In this document: positions 1 to 5,176 of the stretch, one piece after another
How positions within the stretch are numbered: the stretch's first letter is position 1
How the letters are laid out: each line of letters opens with the position of its first letter
Assembly (NCBI GenBank): GCA_937925455.1
Contig: CALEWF010000041.1
Coordinates: 1 to 5,176 of the forward strand
DNA length: 5,176 nt
Direction: 5' to 3'
DNA from: an uncultured Flavobacteriales bacterium
GTDB taxonomy: Bacteria; Bacteroidota; Bacteroidia; CAIKAF01
Program-made: the position numbers and the translations under genes
Notes under the pieces: generated by a model
Told to the model about the DNA's origin: nothing
The model's database searches: none
The model's input: only the letters and a program-made list of their open reading frames with translations

Positions 1-130
1 TTCTGTTTCATTTGATTTTATTGACTTGCTTATTTGATTAAGAAAATTGGGCTGCTTAATTTTGATTGGAATTTACGGACTTGGGCTTATTTTTTAGTGT
101 TTGAAATTTAAAGATTTTTTTGAATTAAAA
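1..130. other. AT-rich non-coding stretch at window edge
   Basis: I see no gene here. All three plus-strand frames open at base 1 and close within about 40 bases. A tail of an upstream gene ending there cannot be excluded, but it is too short to identify. No recognisable terminator, promoter or RNA was found. The stretch is AT-rich and leads directly into the GC-rich element that begins near 146. Confidence 0.5.
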
Positions 131-145
131 GCGTGGATTGATTGT

Positions 146-292
146 TCTGCCGGGGATGGCAGTGGAAAGCCCGGAGGGGCGAAGCCCATAGGGCACGGGG
201 TAGCGGGGCTGAGGGCACGAAGACACCGCTACCCCATGCCCTGTGTGGCAGAGCCCCGAGGACTTGGAACGGACAGCCCCATAGGCAGCCGG
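146..292. repeat. GC-rich palindromic intergenic element, probably a dispersed repeat
   Basis: This block is far richer in G and C than its AT-rich flanks and can fold into a long hairpin. Arms 191-206 and 226-241 match over 16 positions with a single C/A mismatch. The stem continues outward through 187-190/242-245 (with one G-U pair), 184-186/247-249 and 176-180/253-257 (GGGGC with GCCCC), with a bulge and a 3x3 internal loop between them. The loop is 207-225. Outside the hairpin lie two similar short motifs in direct orientation: GTGGAAAGCCCG (162-173) and AACGGACAGCCCC (268-280). An open frame at 101-370 crosses the block but has no family resemblance and is read as chance. From memory, GC-rich intergenic blocks with such GGAnAGCCC motifs recur in Bacteroidota genomes. 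This was not checked by search. It could instead be a structured RNA or a strong terminator for a gene to the left. Confidence 0.55.
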
Positions 293-328
293 ATACTTAA
301 AAAATCCATAGAAATATTGAGGTTAAAA

Positions 329-350
329 TTTATATCGGATTTATATCGGA
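329..350. repeat. Perfect 11-bp tandem duplication
   Basis: The 11-bp unit TTTATATCGGA occurs twice with no gap, at 329-339 and 340-350. It lies about 40 bp upstream of the -33 region of the promoter proposed for the receptor gene. That position would suit a regulator-binding direct repeat, but simple slippage duplication explains it equally well. Only the repeat itself is seen; the function is unknown. Confidence 0.6.
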
Positions 351-387
351 TAACAGCGATAGATTTATAAAAATGTTTCGATAAAAA

Positions 388-418
388 TTCGAACTAATAA
401 AATCTTTTTTTACCTTTG
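388..418 (+). promoter_or_regulatory. Bacteroidota-type promoter upstream of the TPP riboswitch
   Basis: TACCTTTG at 411-418 matches the Bacteroidota -7 consensus TAnnTTTG exactly. A weak -33 candidate, TTCG (388-391; consensus TTTG/TTG), lies 19 bp upstream, within the usual 19-21 bp spacing. Transcription would start near 424-426, right at the 5' edge of the TPP riboswitch, so the aptamer would be almost the first thing transcribed. The promoter assignment rests on the match and its placement; the -33 element is poor. Confidence 0.6.
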
Positions 419-425
419 TTGCAAA

Positions 426-525
426 ACCTCGGGGTGCTTTGCGTATGCAAGGCTGAGATTATACCCGAATTCCGGTCCTTGGCCGGAAAGAACCTGATCC
501 GGGTAATGCCGGCGTAGGTAAAGGT
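426..525 (+). ncRNA. TPP riboswitch (THI element)
   Basis: This is a complete TPP aptamer, the RNA sensor that binds thiamine pyrophosphate and lowers expression of the downstream gene when the cofactor is plentiful. The conserved core is intact: GGGGTGC (431-437), CTGAGA (453-458), ATACCC (461-466), ACCTGAT (492-498), TAATGCC (504-510) and GCGTAGG (512-518). Helices visible: P1 ACCT 426-429 with AGGT 522-525; P2 GGGT 432-435 with ACCC 463-466; P3 437-442 with 447-452, closed by a GTAT loop; the optional P3a hairpin 470-475 with 483-488; and P5 CCGG 499-502 with 509-512. The receptor start codon lies 66 bases downstream. If transcription began further upstream, P1 could be replaced by a perfect 9-bp pairing of 409-417 with 520-528. 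Confidence 0.97.
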
Positions 526-552
526 AAACCCTCCTTTTAGAGTTGTTTACCT
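522..552 (+). promoter_or_regulatory. Candidate expression platform: anti-P1 hairpin of the TPP riboswitch
   Basis: AGGTAAAC (522-529) and GTTTACCT (545-552) are perfect complements over 8 bp with a 15-base loop. The left arm contains the 3' strand of aptamer helix P1, so this hairpin and the TPP-bound aptamer exclude each other. The inference is that without TPP the hairpin forms and the gene is expressed. With TPP, the 545-552 strand is released and could pair UUUAC (546-550) with GUAAA (583-587), just before the start codon at 592. No U-tract follows, so control of translation is more likely than termination. The competing helices are read directly; the mechanism is inferred. Confidence 0.5.
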
Positions 553-591
553 GCATTTATTAATTGTTTGTTTAACTAAAACGTAAAACTT

Positions 592-2988
592 ATGCGTTTA
601 GCAGGTAGTGTATTGTTTTTCATTTTTACTTTACAGCCCATTCTGGCACAGGAAAAAGTAAAAGGCATTGTAACTGATGCTGAAACTGGCGGTATATTGG
701 CCGGAGCCAATGTTCGTATTGTTAATTCATATCAAGGTACTGTTACCGATGGAAATGGACGTTTTGAATTAGTAGCTGGAAAAGCTTCTCAGCTTATCTT
801 ACAAATAAGTTATGTAGGATATGAAACCATTACGGATACTATAAAAATTCCATTTTTGCATGAATACCGCTATTCATTACGAATGGCTGCTAATAATATT
901 GCCACAATAGAAATAGCAGGTTCTAGAGCTTCAGATATTGCCCCAGTTACGCAGGTTACATTAAATGAAACAGATATTCAAAAAGAAAACCTCGGAAGAG
1001 ATATTCCATTCATCTTAGATCAAACTCCTTCGGTGGTAGTAAATTCTGATGCCGGAGCCGGTGTGGGTTACACCGGAATTAGAATTCGAGGTACAGACCC
1101 TACGCGTATTAATGTTACTATAAACGGCATACCGGTAAATGATGCCGAATCGCAAGGCGTATTTTGGGTCAATATGCCTGATTTGGCCTCTAGTGTAGCC
1201 AGCATACAAATACAGCGTGGAGTTGGAACATCTACCAACGGAGCCGGTTCGTTTGGTGCTACAGTAAATATTCAAACCAATCAGCTAATTGATAAACCGT
1301 TTGCAGAAATATCATCTTCTGCAGGCATGTTTATGACCTTTAAAAACACCGCTGAATTTGGCACAGGATTAATTGGAAAACGTTTTGCATTTACAGGTCG
1401 GCTATCCAAAATTACATCTGACGGATATATTGACCGGGCGTGGAGTGATTTAAAATCATTTTTTGTGAGTGGAGGGTATTATGGCAAAACTACCACCGTG
1501 AATTTTAATATTTTTTCAGGTGCCGAGAAAACCTATCAGGCATGGTATGGCGTGCCGGAGTGGATGATTGATTCAAATCGTACATTCAATATCGCTGGAA
1601 CAGATTTTGGCAAAAAAACTACGCCGTATGAAAATGAAACCGATAATTATCAGCAGGATCATTATCAGGCATTCGTAAATCAACAATTAGGAAGAAATGC
1701 TAATTTGAATATAGCATTGTATTATACTCGAGGACGAGGCTATTACGAACAATACAAAGTATCACAAAAATTATCAGCCTATGGTTTAGATACTTTATTT
1801 ATTGGTAATGATACAATAACTAGAACGGATTTGGTTCGCCAGCTTTGGCTTGACAATCATTTGATAGGAGGAAACATTACAGCCACCTGGAAAAAGAGAA
1901 AATGGGACATTGTAAGTGGGGGAGGAGCCAATACCTATTTGGGCAATCATTTCGGTAAGGTTGTATGGGCTGAATTTGCTTCTAATGCACAGCCCAACCA
2001 TGAGTTTTATCGTTACGATGCACAAAAAACCGATGTAAATATTTTTGCCAAAGCTACCTACGAAATTATTCGTGGCTTGTATGTATTTGCCGATATGCAA
2101 TACCGGTTTGTGCATTATAGAATCAGCGGTTTTAGAAATAATCCCGGGATTGCTGTGAATAAGGATTTTCATTTTTTCAATCCCAAGGGCGGAATTACCT
2201 ATCAAATCAATTCCCATCATTCTGTGTATGCCTATTTTGGAATTGCTAATAAAGAGCCAAACCGCGATGATTTTGAAGCTGGTACTAATCAGCAACCATT
2301 ACATGAAACACTTCGCGATTTGGAAATTGGATATACTCAACGCGGAAAAATTTATTCTTGGAGTTTAAACGGTTACTGGATGGATTATACTAATCAGTTG
2401 GTGTTAACCGGGAAGGTAAACGATGTAGGGGCATACACACGAATAAACATTCCGAAAAGCTATCGGCTTGGGGTAGAACTTAGCGGAAGCGTAAAACCTT
2501 ATTCAATACTCACCTTAGCAGCTAACATAGCTTTTAGTATGAATCGGATAGAGAATTTTACGGAGTATTACGATAATTATGATACCGGACTACAAGATTC
2601 GATTTATCATGGAACTACCGATATAGCTTTTTCACCTTGGGCAGTTGGTGGATTTACTTTTACCGTAACGCCGATTAAAAATTTCGATATTGAGTTAATT
2701 GGTAAATACGTTGGTCGTCAGTTTTTAGATAATACCAGTCAAGTTTCTAGAAGCTTAGCCCCATTCTTTATAAACGATTTCCGATTACGTTATTCTATTG
2801 AATTTAAAAACGCATTATATCTGCGTTTTAATCTAATGGTAATAAATTTTACCAATCGCATGTATTCACCTAATGGATATACATTTAGTTATGTATGGGG
2901 AGGTACGTTAATTACTGAAAATTATTTGTATCCACAAGCCGGTATTCATGTATTAGGTGGTGTTACTTTGGGTTTTGGAAAAAGATGA
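592..2988 (+). CDS. TonB-dependent outer-membrane receptor, predicted thiamine/thiamine-precursor uptake
   Basis: This 798-aa protein is a gated outer-membrane beta-barrel that uses TonB energy to import a scarce nutrient. Residues 1-20 form a signal peptide ending in LAQ. Residues 22-98 form a carboxypeptidase-regulatory-like (CarboxypepD_reg-like) beta-sandwich (VKGIVTDAETGG... VTDGNGRFEL... SYVGYE), common on Bacteroidota receptors. A TonB-box-like stretch follows at about 104-110 (ATIEIAG). The plug domain spans about 117-230, with the typical IRIRGTDPTRINVTINGIP and a GFGAT-like motif near 218-224. The rest is a barrel rich in aromatic residues, ending GVTLGFGKR. The length is normal and the gene looks intact. 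The ATG at 592 is chosen because it opens the signal peptide; the leader is A-rich without Shine-Dalgarno, as usual in this phylum. The substrate is inferred from the TPP riboswitch directly upstream: TPP-regulated TonB receptors of Bacteroidota are known thiamine importers (the OMthi type). No transporter or kinase gene follows; the next gene is convergent. The family is certain, the substrate likely. Confidence 0.93.
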   Translation: MRLAGSVLFFIFTLQPILAQEKVKGIVTDAETGGILAGANVRIVNSYQGTVTDGNGRFELVAGKASQLILQISYVGYETITDTIKIPFLHEYRYSLRMAANNIATIEIAGSRASDIAPVTQVTLNETDIQKENLGRDIPFILDQTPSVVVNSDAGAGVGYTGIRIRGTDPTRINVTINGIPVNDAESQGVFWVNMPDLASSVASIQIQRGVGTSTNGAGSFGATVNIQTNQLIDKPFAEISSSAGMFMTFKNTAEFGTGLIGKRFAFTGRLSKITSDGYIDRAWSDLKSFFVSGGYYGKTTTVNFNIFSGAEKTYQAWYGVPEWMIDSNRTFNIAGTDFGKKTTPYENETDNYQQDHYQAFVNQQLGRNANLNIALYYTRGRGYYEQYKVSQKLSAYGLDTLFIGNDTITRTDLVRQLWLDNHLIGGNITATWKKRKWDIVSGGGANTYLGNHFGKVVWAEFASNAQPNHEFYRYDAQKTDVNIFAKATYEIIRGLYVFADMQYRFVHYRISGFRNNPGIAVNKDFHFFNPKGGITYQINSHHSVYAYFGIANKEPNRDDFEAGTNQQPLHETLRDLEIGYTQRGKIYSWSLNGYWMDYTNQLVLTGKVNDVGAYTRINIPKSYRLGVELSGSVKPYSILTLAANIAFSMNRIENFTEYYDNYDTGLQDSIYHGTTDIAFSPWAVGGFTFTVTPIKNFDIELIGKYVGRQFLDNTSQVSRSLAPFFINDFRLRYSIEFKNALYLRFNLMVINFTNRMYSPNGYTFSYVWGGTLITENYLYPQAGIHVLGGVTLGFGKR

Positions 2989-3032
2989 TTAGATTTTTTT
3001 AGTAGAAAATGAAAGAATGTTATTGTATTTTA

Positions 3033-3449
3033 TCATTTTACTTTAATTCTACGCATTATCATATACATCATCCATCCAATCGGACCGAGCATAAAGGTGA
3101 AAAACAGCGGAATGATTATCCATCCATGCGGTATCCCTTTTTGTTGGGCGTTGCGGGTTATCCAAATACCTACCAGTAAATCGAAGCATAAATAATGAAC
3201 CCAGCCGGTGAGAATCCCCCAATCGGAAGAAAAGATCTGGCGTATATCATCCATGCTGCTAAATGTTGGAGTGCCACTCTTAATTATTGCTAAACTTAAA
3301 CTGCCGGCGTAAAGTATTGCCAATAATCCAGGCCAAAAACCAGAATACAATAATTGTTGGGTAATTTGTTTTTTGGGAAAAAGAAACAAAAATAACCAAC
3401 CCAACATGGCAAGCGTGTTAAAACCCGTAAATAAAAAATTTGTTTCCAT
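3033..3449 (-). CDS. ABA4-like (DUF4281) integral membrane protein
   Basis: This 138-aa protein is almost entirely hydrophobic, with four likely membrane helices at about residues 6-25, 36-55, 77-98 and 108-131, and a basic C-terminal tail (RRIKVK). The motif GWVHYLCFDLLVGIW (82-96) followed by FMLGPIGW (119-126) marks the ABA4-like family. It is named after the plant chloroplast protein ABA DEFICIENT 4, which is needed for neoxanthin synthesis. The role of bacterial members is not established, so no carotenoid function is claimed. The ATG at 3449 is preferred because METNFLF leads straight into the first helix; an in-frame ATG at 3503 would add 18 residues of a less typical N-terminus and cannot be ruled out. 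No Shine-Dalgarno or clear TAnnTTTG box was found upstream. The gene stands alone, convergent with the receptor gene (44 bp between stop codons) and divergent from the rhomboid gene. Confidence 0.85.
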   Translation of the reverse strand: METNFLFTGFNTLAMLGWLFLFLFPKKQITQQLLYSGFWPGLLAILYAGSLSLAIIKSGTPTFSSMDDIRQIFSSDWGILTGWVHYLCFDLLVGIWITRNAQQKGIPHGWIIIPLFFTFMLGPIGWMMYMIMRRIKVK

Positions 3450-3503
3450 AAAATAAGGGAGAATATTTTTTCGAATGTAATAAAAGAAATTGAATGAAAT
3501 CAA

Positions 3504-3753
3504 ATAACAAGGATTTATGTATTATAGGTAAGAATTAACCTCTCTTCAGGTAGGTAGGTTAGTAAGCAATCAATAAATTATTTATTTCAAACACGTAAGA
3601 AATACGAAGCAAGACCCAAGATTTTTAAGATGAATCAATCGTGTTTTTATTTTCAAGTTATTATGATTTTTATCTATCCATGTTGTTTAATTTTAATTAA
3701 TAAGTTTTGTTCTAATATGATGTGAAATATGCATTTCTTTGTATTTTTAATAC
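3504..3753. promoter_or_regulatory. Divergent AT-rich intergenic region with weak promoter candidates
   Basis: This region separates the minus-strand ABA4-like gene from the plus-strand rhomboid gene and should hold promoters for both. For the rhomboid gene the best -7 candidates are TTTCTTTG (3734-3741, one mismatch to TAnnTTTG) and TAAGTTTT (3701-3708, one mismatch). The first would give a leader of only a few bases. No good TAnnTTTG match was found for the minus-strand gene. AGGT occurs three times in tandem at 3548-3559, and TAACCT (3536-3541) can pair with AGGTTA (3556-3561). No coding frame is convincing here. Confidence 0.35.
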
Positions 3754-4479
3754 ATGCATAATACTCCATCTACATCCATTCCTCGTTTTAGAATGGTGAA
3801 AGCTTTCGTAGCATCCATAGGGATTACATTGTTACTTTGGGTAGTTTTTGGATGGGAACAATTTACCGATCATTCATTCTATACATGGGGAATATATCCC
3901 CGTCACTGGCAAGGATTACGTGGTGTTTTGTTTTCGATTTTTATTCATGGAGATATTAATCATTTGCTTAGTAATACCTTACCCATGGCTGTACTTACTT
4001 TTTTTACCTTTTATTTTTATCCCCGTATTGGCTGGCGAACATTTTTGTTTGTGTGGCTGGTGGGTGGTCTTTGGACCTGGATGCTAGGGCGGTCATCGTA
4101 TCATATTGGTGCTTCCGGTGTGATTTATGGCTTAGCGGCATTTTTAATTTTTTCTGGGTGGTTTAGTAAAAATTTTCGTTTGATGGCCATTTCGTTGTTG
4201 GTAGTATTTTTATACGGTAGTTTGTTTTGGGGATTATTTCCCTTGCAGGAAGAAATTTCCTGGGAAGCCCATGCTTCCGGAGCTTTAGCGGGGGTGATTG
4301 TTGCAGTTTATTATCGCAATGAATTACCATCCCGCGAAAAATATGATTGGGAGTTAGAAGAAGATGACGATGATTCAGATGATCATCCTTACCACCCATA
4401 TACCATTCACCTTAATTATCTTTACAAAGAACAAAATAAACCGGAAGCAGATGACAACCACCTGGAAAACGGAAAATAA
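3754..4479 (+). CDS. Rhomboid family intramembrane serine protease
   Basis: This 241-aa polytopic inner-membrane protease would cleave transmembrane segments of other proteins within the bilayer. The signature elements are all present. HGDINHLLSN (65-74) supplies the conserved His70 and Asn74. GASG (119-122) holds the nucleophile Ser121. AHASG (172-176) holds the catalytic His173. Spacing matches E. coli GlpG closely: His to Ser is 51 residues in both. About six hydrophobic segments span residues 15-190, so this is a compact core without added N-terminal domain. The cytosolic or periplasmic tail (198-241) is unusual: very acidic (EEDDDDSDD) and then rich in His and Tyr. The ATG at 3754 directly follows an in-frame stop (3748-3750); Met14 at 3793 is an alternative start. 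The gene's last 29 bp overlap the next gene, pointing to one transcript. Substrates are unknown. Confidence 0.93.
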   Translation: MHNTPSTSIPRFRMVKAFVASIGITLLLWVVFGWEQFTDHSFYTWGIYPRHWQGLRGVLFSIFIHGDINHLLSNTLPMAVLTFFTFYFYPRIGWRTFLFVWLVGGLWTWMLGRSSYHIGASGVIYGLAAFLIFSGWFSKNFRLMAISLLVVFLYGSLFWGLFPLQEEISWEAHASGALAGVIVAVYYRNELPSREKYDWELEEDDDDSDDHPYHPYTIHLNYLYKEQNKPEADDNHLENGK

Positions 4480-4684
4480 TAAGTTAGTCAAGGAATTTAT
4501 TTTTCAAGATTTCAAACAGGCTTGGGCTTTTATGAGCCGCGTTGCCGAATTATCCGAACAATACAATCATCATCCCGACTGGTATAATAGTTACAATAAA
4601 GTACGCATTGAACTCACCACGCATGATCAAGGAAAGATTACCGATAAGGATTTGCAATTAGCCAAAGCGATTGATGAGCTTTAA
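4451..4684 (+). CDS. Pterin-4a-carbinolamine dehydratase (4a-hydroxytetrahydrobiopterin dehydratase)
   Basis: This 77-aa protein dehydrates 4a-hydroxytetrahydropterin to quinonoid dihydropterin. The reaction regenerates the pterin cofactor of aromatic amino-acid hydroxylases such as phenylalanine hydroxylase. The family signature is plain: E36-x(3)-H40-H41-P42, then W44, Y45, and Y48-N49-K50-V51 leading to the strand with T57-H58 and then D65. His40, His41 and His58 correspond to the known active-site histidines. The protein lacks some N-terminal residues found in longer family members, but it covers the whole fold from TWKTENNKLVKEF onward. The ATG at 4451 is chosen because translation further upstream in this frame gives an unrelated sequence. 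The start lies 29 bp inside the rhomboid gene in the +1 frame, suggesting translational coupling. No phenylalanine hydroxylase gene is in the window; related proteins have also been proposed to act in molybdopterin metabolism or as transcription cofactors. Confidence 0.92.
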   Translation: MTTTWKTENNKLVKEFIFQDFKQAWAFMSRVAELSEQYNHHPDWYNSYNKVRIELTTHDQGKITDKDLQLAKAIDEL

Positions 4685-4780
4685 AATTGCAGATTTAAAT
4701 AGTAAGTGCAACACTTGGGTTCACAAATCGTTTTGTTTCTTTGGCAATAAAACTTACGGCAGATGTTTTTAATTGGTTTA

Positions 4781-4836
4781 TTTTCTCTTTGTTTCTTTGT
4801 TGTGAATAAATTAAACCACAAAGTACACAAAAGAAA
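4781..4836. repeat. Degenerate inverted repeat pair, heads together
   Basis: The plus-strand unit at 4814-4836 begins AACCACAAAGTACACAAA. The segment at 4781-4804, read on the minus strand, gives a similar string (CACAACAAAGAAACAAAGAG). The two units diverge from a 9-base centre and could form an imperfect stem. Similarity is partial, so this looks like a decayed repeat rather than an active element. Confidence 0.45.
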
Positions 4837-4939
4837 GATGTATGATAAAAAACAATGGCACTCTGAGCACTTTGTCTAAAAAAAATTGTGCTCTTGGTAG
4901 TAAAAAATCATCAAACCAGAAGCAGTAAACAAAATTTTT

Positions 4940-5023
4940 AACCATAAAGAACGGAGAAATTCACGGAGAACACATGAGAAAATGTGAGTAAACAAGCTGT
5001 ATTCCTCTGTGTTCTCTGTGGTT
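4940..5023. repeat. Degenerate inverted repeat pair, tails together
   Basis: The unit AACCATAAAGAACGGAGAAA (4940-4959) and the minus-strand reading of 5002-5023 (AACCACAGAGAACACAGAGG and on) share the start AACC, the AAG/GAG core and a purine-rich end, so the RNA could fold into an imperfect hairpin. The unit resembles the AACCACAGAGAACACAGAG strings that I recall as common intergenic repeats in many bacterial genomes. This is recollection, not a search result. Confidence 0.5.
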
Positions 5024-5176
5024 ATTTATGTAACAGTGGCTATAAAGGTGTTTTGTCATTACAGTTGCCACCGGAAAATTTCTAATACATAATTTGGGTT
5101 AAGTTTATAGAACATGCAAGAATTTCTTACAAAATCTTAATCGATGTAAATCAATAAATAGTCTAATGATTTTTTT

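Larger units (their letters stand above)
4685..5176. other. Gene-free AT-rich region carrying repeat remnants
   Basis: No coding frame of convincing length or composition occurs on either strand. Just after the dehydratase gene a small 5-bp hairpin (AAGTG 4704-4708, CACTT 4712-4716) can form, but no T-tract follows it, so it is not called a terminator. From about 4781 to 5023 the sequence is dominated by degenerate copies of a short repeat, listed separately. The last 130 bp show nothing recognisable. Confidence 0.6.

Noticed and set aside
101..370. 89-aa open frame crossing the GC-rich block
   Set aside because: Its composition follows the palindrome rather than a protein, it resembles no family, and it ends just before the promoter. 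It is best explained by the lack of stop codons in GC-rich DNA.
1795..2295. 166-aa minus-strand open frame inside the receptor gene
   Set aside because: It lies antisense to a clear beta-barrel coding region, resembles no family and has no start signals, so it is a shadow of the real gene.
3006..3039. Possible terminator between the convergent receptor and ABA4-like genes (AAAATGA 3006-3012 with TCATTTT 3033-3039)
   Set aside because: The stem is 7 bp, nearly all A-T, with a 20-base loop, and its right arm overlaps the stop codon of the minus-strand gene. Such pairing is expected by chance in this AT-rich sequence.
3450..3503. N-terminal extension of the ABA4-like gene from the ATG at 3503
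   Set aside because: The extra 18 residues (MISFNFFYYIRKN...) precede the point where the family's first helix begins, and no promoter or ribosome signal favours this start. It remains possible but less likely.
4704..4716. Small hairpin AAGTG-CAA-CACTT after the dehydratase gene
   Set aside because: The stem has only five pairs, and the bases that follow (GGGTTCACAAATC) contain no T-tract, so a rho-independent terminator is not supported.
4781..5023. CRISPR array
   Set aside because: The repeats are degenerate, differ in orientation and lack regular spacing, and no cas gene is present.

Overview
The window looks like chromosomal DNA of a member of the Bacteroidota (Bacteroidetes). The genes are AT-rich with no clear Shine-Dalgarno sequences. 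A Bacteroidota-type -7 promoter box (TAnnTTTG) sits in front of the first gene. That gene is a TonB-dependent receptor with the N-terminal carboxypeptidase-regulatory-like domain typical of this phylum. Genus or species cannot be named from what is visible.

Layout. Positions 1-425 hold no credible gene. They contain a strikingly GC-rich, palindromic element (about 146-292) in otherwise AT-rich DNA, a perfect 11-bp tandem duplication (329-350) and a promoter (about 388-418). A textbook TPP (thiamine pyrophosphate) riboswitch follows at about 426-525. A hairpin at 522-552 can compete with the riboswitch's closing helix. The riboswitch leads into a 798-aa TonB-dependent outer-membrane receptor (592-2988), best read as the uptake receptor for thiamine or a thiamine precursor. 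A convergent minus-strand gene (3033-3449) encodes a small four-helix membrane protein of the ABA4-like (DUF4281) family. After a 250-300 bp AT-rich intergenic stretch, a plus-strand pair follows: a rhomboid intramembrane serine protease (3754-4479), and a pterin-4a-carbinolamine dehydratase (4451-4684) whose start lies 29 bp inside the rhomboid gene. The last 490 bp (4685-5176) have no gene and are largely made of degenerate inverted and direct copies of a short AACCAYARAG-like repeat.

How the parts work together. The riboswitch and receptor form one regulatory unit: when cellular TPP is high, the riboswitch should reduce synthesis of the outer-membrane importer. The inner-membrane transporter and thiamine pyrophosphokinase often found with such receptors are not in this window, so here the receptor stands alone. 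The rhomboid and dehydratase overlap and are probably co-transcribed and translationally coupled, although no shared pathway is obvious. The ABA4-like gene stands alone on the opposite strand.

No clearly new multi-gene system is visible. The items most worth a second look are the GC-rich palindromic element, the competing hairpin of the riboswitch, the bacterial ABA4-like protein, the rhomboid/dehydratase overlap and the degenerate repeat cluster at the right end.
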